Part shown: positions 52,676 to 64,000 of the stretch, one piece after another | Numbering within the stretch: the first letter of the stretch is position 1 | How the letters are laid out: every line of letters begins with the position of its first letter | NCBI GenBank assembly: GCA_019722365.1 | Contig: JADFUC010001040.1 | Coordinates: 310,001 to 374,000, forward strand | DNA: 64,000 nucleotides | Direction of reading: 5' to 3' | DNA from: Lithospermum erythrorhizon | Taxonomy: Eukaryota > Streptophyta > Magnoliopsida > Boraginales > Boraginaceae | Made by a program: the position numbers and the translations under genes | The notes under the pieces: generated by a model | What the model was told of the DNA's origin: nothing | What the model saw: the letters and a program-made list of their open reading frames with translations, nothing else | Databases searched by the model: none

Positions 52676-55600
52676 TAAATGATAGTAATAACTCGTCTGC
52701 ATTCAATATTATTGGCTTTAAATGCATACTAGTTGCCTCGGGTGGAATATTTGAGGAGAAATCGAAATTCTCGAAGTCAATAGTCGTATTGCTACAACGA
52801 ATCGATCGGTCAGTAGTACATCTCGCATTTAAGATTTTAAAGTTGTAATCGAACGGTGATGATATTATTTGGGGTTGGGGTTAAAATTTATGTTAGAGTC
52901 ATATTGCTAAACCGGCACGGTAACTAAACCGAAAACCGCACCGACAAAATGAAGCAAAGCTCTTGGTAGATATTTTGTCAGATGGATCCTCAAGTGACTT
53001 TATACTTATCCTTAACCTTTTCATCATCATCATTATCATCTTCTTCCCTTCTTCTTTCTGTGACGGCCGAAATTCGCTCCATCATTTCCTCGATTTTGTT
53101 TTTCAATTTCTTCCCTCATTCTGGGCGAAATTTTGGCCCTAAAATTTTCCTGAGAGATTCCCCGAGACATTCTCTACATGCTTCGAGGTAAGAAAGTTCA
53201 AATCTTTTGAGTATTTCTCGAGAGTTAGAGGATGCTTAATTTTTGAGAATTTGAGTTTGACTCTTTTGAGCTTGATGTTTATTATGTTATAATCGATACA
53301 TATAAGCCTGTATTATCGTATAATAGTTGATAATTATCGATTACGGGGTTGAAAATGCTTAGAGGAATATAGCTGACTTTTTTAACTTTTGTAGAGTTTT
53401 TTTCTAAAACGGTGTTTAAAATGATAGAATTGTACTTTGAACTTTATTTGAGACTGCTTTCGGCGGTAGTATGATTCTTTGAGTGACAGTAATGTTCGGA
53501 TATTACGAAGTTTTGTAAGTCGATGTTTATCGATTGAGATTAAAGATGATTAGAAATGTGGACATTAGTTGTTAATATCGGAACATTAGGACCTTTGAAC
53601 CAAAGAATCGAACTCGCAATTAGCTAATAGAGTGTCATAACTTAAGTCGAATAAGTGTCATTTTGGGAAACTTTTGTCAAGTTATTTTGGGGTATCGTAC
53701 GAGATTATATACGTAGTGTAATGTTATATTATTAAGCGTTATAGTAATTATAATTTTGAATGTTTTAGCGCTGGACACAAAAGTCCGGGCTGGGTTGCGA
53801 TCAAGGCTGAGTTTTATTTAACAGCTGGCGAAGACTAATCTCTACTCGAGCTTTTTACTTATCGCATGTATAAGTATACGTTGTCAGACTTGTCAGTTGT
53901 CTTCGAGGATATGTTCACCGTTATTCCACTATACGTAGACGACGCGCCGACGTCATTATATATGCATAGTCATCAGCAAGGCCGTCAGTCAGATGGCCTC
54001 CTATAATGTATGATTTTTTAGCGTTTTGGATTTAAAGTTGTTATTTCCCTGCCGTTCGCAGTGGTCTCTCGGGAATGTATAGATGTTTTGTGCGGTGCTA
54101 AGTCGTATTAGGAAGAGTCAGAGCATGAAGCCGACGTTGTCGGGTCGAGCCGCTCGCCGGCTGATTTCACCGCATTCGCTTCGCTCCTAGTACGACTCAG
54201 CGAGCTTGCCTCTGCATTTAGTAACGACCGTATTGCTTCACCTCGCTACGTATTCGGTGATATCTTTGCGTCGACGTGGGCATAAGTTTCTCCCCTGTGT
54301 CGAGGTCGATTATATGCGCATTGGGCTTGTAGAACCGGACTTATATTGAGTCAGGTCATGGTGCCGACACTTCGCTGAAGTTGATACTATTGATCGCGCT
54401 GACGGAGTCGCGAGTTTCAGCGGAGTCGATTGGAGCGGGTCGTTGTATACTGTATTCGTATGTTATCGGGTCGCTGGCATTGAAGTCTATTTGGTCAGAC
54501 ATATGTTGTTTAGACTTTTGGTGTTGCGGATATGTTTTATGATTCATTTATATGTTTTGGCGACCTATTTAATGCTTATGGATACTGCATTGATTATTAG
54601 AGGTTGCTGGCGAATCGATGTCTACTAAGATCGGCTGATTACGGTTCATATTATCGATTTCCTTTAAAGTGGATCCTAGGTCAGTATTCATCGCTGGGTA
54701 CATTCTTCGCTGTTGTCGAGTCACCGATGGTCGGTGATAACATTTGAACGAGAATAGTAGGTACAAGAAATTTGCTTGGTAAACCGAAGTTTATGCTCAT
54801 CTATGTAATGATGTCATTTATATTTCATAATAAGTAAAAATTAGGGATTCAAAATGTGTCGCAGATATAAGTTATGATCCAATCAATGACATTATGAAAC
54901 AAGTTCAATATACTAAATGAGGAATTTGGGGAGATAATTGATTCCTGTGCTATCTCGATTTAAGACATATGTTGCTACTGTCAGACAAGAGCAATCTAAA
55001 CAATGAGATTCATATTATAGCATTCCGATAACAAATAAAGGCAGACTAAGGGATTCGGGAGTAACACTTTGGCGCTTAACTACCGATAGCTTAATCGAAG
55101 CGCGTAGGTTTCAAAAGCGACGTATGTATGGGCGGGTATCCTTGGGTTATGAACATCGAGTCAGACAATGAAGTCATTAGAGCGTATATATTAGATATTT
55201 CCGCGATTAAGTTGTACTCAGTGTTGGTCGACGCGAGTGGGTTTATCGGTGTTACTGGAGTTCATTAAGAAAAAAAAATTTATCATGTCGTAGAGTAAAG
55301 ATAGAAAATATGAGTTTATAATACTGGTGGTGTATATTGTTAGATAGGTAATCAACTCGAGTTATCCTTGTGCGTATTTATGGATTACTTCCTATATTTG
55401 TATTCACTCAAATATACTGACTCTATTCTCGACGGGCGGGCGCCTTATGGCCAGTCACAAGGGATGACCAAGATGTTTCTGGGCCGAAAGTAGCCACAAG
55501 ACCCGTGAAGACGGGCGACGGCGAATTTCACCTGCCAACATTTCTTTTATTTTCTTTGGAGTTTTTGTTGTATATAATAATTATATGTCAGTGAAACCCG

Positions 55601-58600
55601 TCAAGCTCACGTCAGATTTGTATTATTATTTTTCAGCCGTCATAAGCCGTTAGTTCACCACGGACGAAGTCAGATTGCTTTTACTTATCATGTTAAACGA
55701 AGTCATTTTAGCGGTCAAGGATCCATCAAGTCATGCACCGATTATTCAAGTCATTTACGGTCCCAACTCGTAGCTCCACCGAAGTGGACGCTACAATTTC
55801 TTGTGATCGTAGCCTGCGCTATATGTTTTCTCGGTGTCTCGCGGTGGTTACGTAAGCCAGTTTCAAAGCGAAAGGTTGCTGCGCGAAATATTCCTCCGGG
55901 TTTTCAGTCCTTTCTTTTCTCCGAATCCGTTGGATCGCCGAGACGCCACTAAGATTTCTTTCACTGCTGCACGGGCGTCTTACGGTATTCAAATTTCAAT
56001 TTTGTGTTCTCAGCGCGCATTTCGGACAGATACGTATTATACTACGTGACGCCACAACCGATTATTTTAATACATGGCGTGACGCTGAAAGTTATATTTA
56101 TATGTTGGTATCGGTACCAGGTATAATACGGAGATCAACGCATGGTCATATATATATACGACGGGGTATATTTCAAACAAAGAAGCATTGCGATGGGTTG
56201 GGGACATGGCATTGCTATCGCAATAATACATGTAGATATCAAAGCGAAGTATATATTGTAATGCCTTTAATAGTCACGCGGGCGGCAGAAACAATTGTGA
56301 CTTTACGACTCGAGCGACAAGGATCACCAGGATAATTGTTACGTATACTGAAAGCGGAATTGCAAGAATACCAACAGGTTTATAAGTGCGGTACCGGTTA
56401 AAAGAGACGCGCGAATATGAATGAAACGCCAAAACGGGTCGCATTAGGAATGAAGTAAGAAGTCGATGGATAACCGAGTCAATAAGAAAAAGAGTTTTGA
56501 GTTCACGTGTTAAAAAACGGTTAAATAAGAGTCAGCGTCGGGAGCGGAGCTTATCTTGCATGTAAATGATTATTCTCGAGGATGTAAACTCCGAGTCAAA
56601 CCTTCGAGACGACGTACCTAATATGTCCGATAATCTCTACGGGAGCATGTGATTAATACCCAGCTATCAGTGGATTCCAGCGGCGTTTGAATTCAAGTCG
56701 CTGATAAGTTGGCAATTGTGTGAACTTAAGTGGCATTAAAAAGGTCAGAAATGAGGAGGATTTTGGGGTGACATGTATTCGGTGGATTAAGATTTGATCG
56801 TATGTAAGCATGTCGATCTTTAAAATAATTAAGAATTTGTCCGGTATATCGGAGTAATTGGGGACAAATAATACCGCATTAATCATTGAGTAATGGACGC
56901 TTGGTAGATGCGGAAGGAGTAAGTTAGCGCTAGAATAAAATGAAAATGGTTGTTTAATTTCTCGTAAACTACAAAGAGGTCAAGTTAAAGGGAGATTTTG
57001 AAAAGCGTAGTTGACTGGGCGATTCCGAATGAACTGTAAGTCGTTTAGAGACTCAAATAGGTTGTATATTTAAAATATTTTGGCGTTGTTAGTTGTAATT
57101 GTCGCAGTAGGACCTTATTTTAGGAACGCAGAGTCGCGAACCCATAGTGCTCTAATCCGTAAACGCGCCAGCCGATTGAACTTTGGAAATGCGTGTGTTC
57201 AACAAGTTGTAAGATAAATGGAATAAGAGTTCGGTGAGTGGTTTGTCGGATATGTATAAATATATCAACAGCGCATTTGTAAGAGCAACGTGATTAAGGT
57301 GTAGTACGGTATTGTTGTGTTAGAAAAATTATTAAGCATCTGAGATGATAATTACAATCGCACCCGAGGATCTTCAAGTGAAAGTTAAAAAGTTGAAATA
57401 ATGTGTTTGTTTTGTGCTAGTTGGATAATTGTTCGAAAGTTAACGACATATACCGTAAAGAGCATTAACTAGAGTAATCTCTTTAATACCGGAAAAGTAT
57501 GATCGACGCATCAAGTCCTAGGCGCCGAGCTCGCTAAAGGTACCGGTAGTAATGGTTGATTTGTGTGGTACGAAATAAACGGTTAATCGTGGGGAATTTG
57601 AGTTACAGTTATCAATAAGCGACTAAGCTTGACAAGATCGAAAAGGGTATTAATGCGCATGGTGGAATATTTTGGGCGATTTAATCGTAATGTATCTAAG
57701 AAAATGGGAAGAGAATACACGCCGACTAATGAGCTCGTGAAGGGATAAATGGACTTATTATAGTGGAGAATTAAACGTAGAGGTGACTTATGGAGTCATA
57801 AACCTCATGTGGGAGCTTAGGAATCATAACGCCACGGCGGTCAAGGAGTCAATGTGTTTATTAAAGGTTACGATTGAGGTATTATGAGAGATCAAGTAAT
57901 AATAGCCAATAGATTAAATTAGGTTAAGTGTTACGAAATTTCATGGAGAGTGAAACCATAAGATTTTGAGGTATAAAGCGCGTTATAAAGACATAAATCA
58001 ACAAGCTAATGTCAATAAGGGTTAAGTGAATTGTTAACAAACGGGGCGACAGAGGGGATTCGTGGGCGTAGTTACATTAATTGTACTGGAGACTGGGTAA
58101 TTACTAAGATCATATGTCGTAGACAATTTGTAATGCATAAGTTGGGCGAAGTCAATACAAGTAACCTCTTCTTTCATGAACGAACTTAATCGCTGAGTAC
58201 GGAGTATTGCTTACCTATTACCCACTACGAGTGGACGTATTTCCATATCTGGTGATATGAATTTTACTCTTTTGGTGGTGGCCATGAGGCAACCGAGGTG
58301 TTCATAACACTAATATTGAAAATTATAATAATGTACTAAACAGATATATTACTTTATGTTATAAAGAGACGATAAGCTCGAATGCAAAAATTTGTCGGTC
58401 AACGTCATGTGTAAGAGGGTCACCGCCTTTAAGTTTACTGACATAAGATGTTACGTGGAGCTACGGCTACGTATACTATAATCGGGAATTTGAGTAGTGA
58501 CAAGTGTCAGCGATATAAGCGGCCGAAAAGGCCGAGATTTATCCGCGTGTTTGTTCGCAAATTTCGAGGGACGAAATTTTATAAGGCGGGTAGACTGTAT

Positions 58601-58715
58601 TAACTCGTCTGCATTAAATATTAAGCAACAGTATACTAGTTGCTCGGGTGGAATATTTCTGGCGGTAAATCGTAAATTTCCTCGTTTGGTCACGACATAC
58701 AACGAATCGGGTTTG
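52676..58715 (+). mobile_element. Ty3/Gypsy chromovirus-like retrotransposon, degenerate
   Basis: The start of an LTR (taataactcgtctgcatt, tactagttgcctcgggtgg) at 52676-52810 recurs at 58594-58715. Just before the second copy lies aaatttcgagggacgaaatt followed by ataaggcgggtagactgta, which closely resembles the end of pol plus polypurine tract of plant chromoviruses (Tekay/Del type). The element is therefore plus-oriented with its 3' LTR at the right, apparently cut off after about 120 bp. The CT-rich leader near 53000-53190 fits the end of the 5' LTR. No RT or integrase could be read in any frame because of dense indels. Lineage is a likely but unproven inference. Confidence 0.55.
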
Positions 58716-60257
58716 GGTCACATCCGCCACCTACGATGTGACACCTCTGTGGTCCCAAGTATATCCACCACTCTATCAGTTTAATAAAGAATCTGCGGGG
58801 TTCAATTCAATCCACCACCATCTATATGTTATAATTGTTCAGGACAATGCTTTTCAAAAAAAAAATTATATGTTTATAAGGTTGAACTGATCATTCATCT
58901 TAAACACCATATAAGATAACATTTGCCCAAATGTATGGCCTTAAACCTCTTTCCTAAATGCGCATCACACTCACCACCATCTATAGAATTATAATAGAAT
59001 ATATAAATATATGATTTTTTATGAAAGAAAAAAATGATATATTTACAAGATTTAACGTTATCAATGAATCGTGAGGTAATATATTTAAAAGAAAAATATA
59101 AAACACTGTGGCATTACTAAAATGTAAAATAATATGTAAACTAAAAATTATTTATAATTAACATAGTACAAAGCAAGATCGATATAATACAACACACTAA
59201 TAATAAACATAATCATTTAAATGATGGAATATTTAATTTGATATTATAAAATTAAATATTACATCCAATTCATTTAAATAGTTATTTTGAATTTTAGTGA
59301 AAAGATTTTATCATGAATTATTATTTTCACTAATTATTTTAATAAACATAAAATTGATATAATATTTGTTAATTTTACAATTTATAACAATATAGTTAAA
59401 ATTTATTCATGATCAAAATATCAAGTAAAATAACTTATGAGATTATATTCAATTCTATATATAACGCCTAAGCGCCAAAGTTTTTCATATCATCACGCCA
59501 TTATACTTCTCACGATTCTCAAATATATCCTCTAACCATAACTCCAAAAAGACCACCACCTCGATCGACCCACGCAGAATCAATTAAGATAACTACCAAA
59601 CGCATAAGATAATCACCAAACTCCCCATACAAAAGCATTGGCTAACTACCATCAATTTTATACAAAGCTCTGCTACTTAACCAACGAATCACCCAATGTG
59701 ATTAAGCCATGAAAAGCCAAATACGAATTTTTATCGTTACTTCATTCTAAAGACGTCATCAAATATTCTATAAGATGAACTTTTTTTTTTTTCGACATTT
59801 AATTCAGATTACAATTTATGACTCATCATTTCGATTTGCTAGTAATAGTTTGTATTTATGAAAGGATAGTTTCGGAAGAATCACCACATATCGATAAATT
59901 TCAAAAGGACATTTATCATGTAGAGATATTTTTACAACCCGAATATATTACAACAAGAATTCCAAAAAAAAAAAGCTTATTATAATCGATATATATCGAT
60001 ACTTAATTTTTCGCTCTCTATTCGTAAGAAGCATGCAAATTATTTCTGCAGTCAGCTTATTTTAACGCTTAAAAAAATACTATTCTCGGCAAGCGATATT
60101 ACCCCTAAAAACCTTTAACTGTCCCAAACAAAAGACCTCTTCAAAATTTGAATAACAAACCCCTCCCTCCCTCTCTTTTCCGTGAACGTCTAATAAAAGT
60201 CTCCCATAAAAGCCATAAATTGACGAGAAATCTGATATTATTTCACTTTACTTCCCC
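58716..60257. other. AT-rich upstream region of the RBR gene
   Basis: No gene is supported. Two similar phrases, ccaccaccatctatatgtta (about 58811) and tcaccaccatctatagaatt (about 58973), suggest a small duplication. The last 150 bp before the first uORF should hold the promoter and leader; TATA-like sequences (taataaaagt, cataaaagcc) lie near 60190-60215, without a decisive one. Confidence 0.45.
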
Positions 60258-60365
60258 ATGACTCCCCATTATGGAGGAAAAGGAAAAAACCAAGAATCAG
60301 TAACACAGATATGGACCAAATCAATAACACTATTCAGGTCCAAAATGTCAAGCAAGAAATTGTGA
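60258..60365 (+). promoter_or_regulatory. Upstream ORF overlapping the RBR start codon
   Basis: An ATG at 60258 opens 35 codons in a different frame from the main ORF and runs past its start at 60311 to a TGA at 60363. A second, separate uORF (ATG 60271, 10 codons, TAA 60301-60303) lies inside the same stretch. If the transcript starts upstream of 60258, scanning ribosomes would meet both before the RBR ATG, so translation of the ligase could be damped. Whether the leader includes them is not known. Confidence 0.45.
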
Positions 60366-62999
60366 AGGAGGAAATTATAACCAACTCTGGTGGCTCAATT
60401 TTGAAAGAAGAAATCATAAAGGGTACTAAAGAGAGATTAAAAATCCATGATAATGATATTGAGGATAATGGTTTGGTTACTTTGATTTATGAGTCAGAAA
60501 CACCCCAAATTCTTTCACTAATCAAAGGCGCGACTCAAGGTAACACTATACTTTTATTTTCTAAAAAAGTGAAAATCAAACCCATTTAATTATATGTTTT
60601 AATCAAGATTTTTATATAAAGCGATAAAAATATAAAAATTTAGGTAAGTACAACATAATTTTTAAAGAATAACTATAATTTTTAAAAAAATGACTAACAA
60701 AATTAAATTTTTTGAAAAATTAGGAGAATATTATTCTCCATACCCCTGTTCCTCCAGTGTATGTCACTATTTGAAATGTCTACAGATTCTTTCATATCCC
60801 CAACAAGTCCCTCTATCCCTGAAAGCCTATTTGACATCCCAATAATTTCTCCTAGATCTATTTTCGTTAGTGGTTCCGGAAAAGAGATTCTCATACTTCC
60901 AAGCTACTTTTGGAAATTCGGAGTCAATTTTTTCGGAAGGCCTCCGGAAATTAAATTAGATAATTAAAAGTGCCATTTTATTTAAATTTGAAAGCAAATA
61001 TAATTGATATATGATATGTACATTTCAACTAGACAGAGAAAATCTTTATTCAAATGATTGCCGAGAATAGTTTTTGCTGAATGGTATTTTAGTAACTGAA
61101 TGAAGCTTAAGTGGTACAAACTAATTTCGGTAGATGAATTAAGATTGACAGGAAAGAGATTTCGATGATGCCCAATCAATAATCAACACATATGATATGA
61201 AACACACGTCCATTTAACATTATAATTAAAAATCCGGAAGGAAGAAATTGTCTTACATTTTGTTTTGTCAATCCTTTTTGTTAATGACACATTGATATAA
61301 AAGTTGATGAAAAATTACAAAGAAGCGGATTGTCATGCTCAAGAAATGGAATGTAACTTTTTTTATTGAAAGAGGAAAGGATCATACATTATAGGTAAAT
61401 TTCTTTTTCAGTATGGTGATGCCTTAACAACTAGATCAATTTGATGTTCTCAAGGTAACCCAATAATCCTGGAAGAACTCGAAGACGAAGACGATGATGA
61501 TAATGTTGAAGTAATCAAATCATTATTCGTAGGAGAGTGTTCGAACTCGAAAGCGGGAAACAGAATCACTATTGAAATCGATGAAGAACTTGGCAATTAC
61601 CCACCTGTGTTTATCTGCGAAATTTGTACTGATTCAATACCTGTCCATGACAAATTTCGCATAAAGGATTGTGGACATTTTTATTGTTCAATGTGTGTGG
61701 CACATTATGTGGCGTCAAAGATAGAGGAGAATGTGACCCGAATTTCGTGTCCTGTTTCGGGGTGTCATGGGACACTAGAACCTCAGAATTGTCGTGGTAT
61801 TTTGCCCAAACAGGTGTTTGATAGGTGGGGTGATGCGTTATGCGAAGGGGTTATATTAGATTGTCAGAAGTTTTATTGCCCGTTTAAGGATTGTTCTGCG
61901 TTGTTGATTGATGATGATGGAGGGGGTACCTTAGGAGGGGGAGTAATTAAGGAGTCCGAGTGTCCAAACTGTCGGAGGTTGTTCTGTGTGCAATGTAAGG
62001 TTCCTTGGCATCCGGATGTCGATTGTGCTGATTTTCAGAAGTTGAATGTGGATGAGAGGGAAAGGGAGGATATTTTGCTTATAAACCTTGCCAAGAATAA
62101 GAATTGGACGAGGTGCCCAAAGTGCAAGTTTTACGTTGAAAGGATTGACGGTTGCTTGTTTATGCACTGCAGGTTAGTTTTCTGATTCTCTCAAGAGTTC
62201 ATTACTTGAATAAAAAAAATTCTTGGAAGAGTACTCGATTTGATTGACACATATCTATGATATTAGTAGTGTAAATGTTAATCACAATACAAAGTAAGTG
62301 TAAGGAATCTGCTCTCCAGAAAATGTTGCAAATTTAACAATTGTGACATGATAAGCATGTGCATGGCCAATTGAAAGGTTTCTATGTAGCAGAAAAGTGA
62401 TCTGTGTTGTAGATGTCTTTTGAAAACTAATATGTTGATATGTTAACCAAGATTAACTCTATCAGTTTATATGAAACAGTGAGGTGTTGGACTTTTATAG
62501 GTGACTGCAATAGGACGCAACCTAACCCCTGTAGAAACAGGGAGGCTGTTTCCGAATCGATCCAAGAGTGGTTGTGAACACTATCTACTACTTCACAATG
62601 TATAAAGATATAAGAAAGTGTAATGGTTCCATTTTGATTTGTTCCATAGGTAGTCTTGGTGTTTTGTATCTACTCTAAATTTCTACTTGATTACAAAAAA
62701 TGAATTATGCCTATTTGGCTCCTAAGAAATGAGTCATTTTGATGAGTATTAAAGTCACTAATTAGAAATTGTGAAACTGATAAACCTTGTTTTTTTATCA
62801 GTCTCCAAATGAGTTTTTTTTTTCCTTTTTCAAATGAGTTGAATTGTCCTACTTTAAAAATTGAGATGATATATATGAACGTTTCTTGACATTTCAGTTA
62901 ATAGCTATGTTTCTTATTCACTGTAGGTGTGGATATAATTTCTGTTACGGTTGTGGAGGTCACTTAACAGATCATTACTGTCAAGTTTGCAAACGTTAA
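60311..62999 (+). CDS. RBR-type (RING1-IBR-RING2) E3 ubiquitin-protein ligase
   Basis: Three exons (60311-60539, 61455-62172, 62927-62999) join in frame to 339 aa with GT-AG introns. Residues 1-127 form an acidic, low-complexity N-terminus with no known domain. RING1 begins at CEIC (residues 131-134), continues with DCGHFYCSMC and ends near CPVSGC (about 180). The IBR domain follows with FYCPFKDCSALL, ECPNCRRLFCVQC and WHPDVDC. RING2 has TRCPKCKFYVERIDGC with the expected catalytic Cys at about residue 310, and ends CGYNFCYGCGGHLTDHYC...CKR-stop. Ubiquitin should pass from an E2 bound by RING1 to this Cys and then to a substrate. The compact layout and HYC-x2-CKR end match the small plant RBR group that includes RSL1-like ligases; no membrane anchor is seen. 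The substrate is unknown. No frame break is present. Exon 2 holds most of the domains. Confidence 0.94.
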
Positions 63000-64000
63000 C
63001 CAGGCTAGCGATGTAGTGGACTTCGTAATTTCTTTTGTGAGTGATAGAAACACGGATCTGTTATGCAGTACTTAGTATAGTACTTTTAAGGAATTTCTTA
63101 AAGTTCTATGTCAGCTTTAGTATTGAAGTGTTAAAGTCTTCAATCTAACAAGTAAGATGCTCACTTCCTCTGACTTTGATTTCTAGAGCAGAGAAATCAT
63201 TGTCTCTTTGATTTCAGAGTGGTTATGCTTAACGCTTTGCTTGATTTTTTCATTGCACTTTTATATCATTATACTTCAATTAAGCTATTGGCATTGCTTT
63301 GGAAGAAACTTTATATCAAGGGGATTAGCGATATGTCTCTTAGGACAACTTACGTTCCTAACATCAAAATGATCCCTTGTCGAGTGAGAATTATCTGTTG
63401 GCTCCTCGTTTATCGTCTCAGAATTACTGGACTTGAGACAACGTACCATAGTTAGTTCATCAGTCCAGCTAGCCAAGAAGTCTCAAGTGTTGTTGAATGC
63501 CTTTTTGCAAAAAGATTCTTTCATCTCCTAAGATAGTTTCTGAGACAGAGTGCAGTTATGTGCCATGCACCATGTTAGGGGACAATAAATATGATTTTAA
63601 CTCCAGAGTACTCTTTTTATCTTACTCAATGTGATAAAAATGATCATATGAAGTTGAACATAATTAGGATTGTAACTCATCTCTTCAAGCCTATAGTTTT
63701 TGTCATTATTTGTTTGGCCGATTCAATACAACCTCAATAATTATATGAGCAATTGCACCAATAACTGATGGTAATCATAGTCAACAAATGAAGGCCACAT
63801 CCCAAAGTTTTTCTTTTGTTTTCTAGTTTTGTTCACATTAATTTAGAAAACAAAAAATGGATGAAGTAAATCTATATAGCCCTATCAATGATACAATTAC
63901 ATTCTCAATAACATTTAAAAAAAAATTCATTTCAGTTAGCAAGTAATGGGCGGATTTATAGAAATTCTAAGCACCAGCAATTCTTTTTGTTAATAGCTTT
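63000..64000. other. 3' flank of the RBR gene, no further gene supported
   Basis: The first few hundred bases probably carry the 3' UTR of the RBR gene. The open frame at 63219 does not resemble a protein family and has poor coding texture. The rest is AT-rich. Confidence 0.45.

Noticed and set aside
55834..56335. Open frames of 71 and 77 codons on the plus strand
   Set aside because: They lie within the degenerate Gypsy element, resemble no Gypsy domain, and are likely chance frames.
63219..63476. Open frames on both strands downstream of the RBR gene
   Set aside because: They have no homology or gene structure and lie in likely 3' UTR or intergenic DNA.
1..64000. CRISPR arrays, bacterial operons, or a biosynthetic or defence cluster
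   Set aside because: No regular spaced repeats or co-directional related genes exist; this is eukaryotic plant DNA and the four conserved genes are functionally unrelated.

Overview
This window is nuclear DNA of a flowering plant, most likely a eudicot and perhaps an asterid. It is AT-rich, has intron-containing genes of plant-specific families, and carries LTR retrotransposons, a TRIM-like element, MITEs and tRNA-derived SINEs. No bacterial or viral gene organisation is visible, and I cannot name the species.

Four conserved protein-coding genes can be reconstructed exon by exon. (1) 12536-15441, minus: a 153-aa MIP18/AE7-like protein of cytosolic Fe-S cluster assembly, in five exons, whose first intron has AT-AC termini and U12-type signals. 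(2) 19396-21539, minus: a 368-aa DUF620 protein in three exons. (3) 31346-37529, minus: a CYP735A-type cytochrome P450 (cytokinin trans-hydroxylase) in five exons; exons 2-5 are clean, but the second half of exon 1 is out of frame and carries a stop. (4) 60311-62999, plus: a 339-aa compact RBR (RING1-IBR-RING2) E3 ubiquitin ligase in three exons, with two upstream ORFs. The genes are functionally unrelated and share no operon-like logic.

Layout: 1-5.9 kb is AT-rich retrotransposon-derived DNA with one Copia-type LTR. 6.0-11.2 kb holds a LINE scrap, a duplicated promoter and leader (364/381 bp) with an unrecognised small gene after the first copy, a solo LTR just behind the second copy, and a TRIM-like element. 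11.2-24 kb holds genes 1 and 2 with MITEs in their introns and a GC-rich repeat relic between them. 24-26.5 kb is degenerate repeat DNA. About 26.6-29.6 kb has a different composition and looks like an organelle (mitochondrial) insertion, which is unproven. 29.6-38 kb holds gene 3 with a MITE, a SINE and short tandem duplications in its introns. 38-58.7 kb is a retrotransposon block: a Ty3/Gypsy fragment (RT near 42.4 kb), a Ty1/Copia element with both LTRs (43.9-52.5 kb, minus), and a chromovirus-like Gypsy element (52.7-58.7 kb, plus). 58.7-64 kb holds gene 4.

A global pattern matters for anyone using this sequence. Conserved exons read cleanly, while the retrotransposons are riddled with 1-3 base indels that change frame inside single domains. 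This could be true decay, but it looks more like long-read sequence left unpolished in repeats. Function assignments rest on motif recognition by eye; no search was run.
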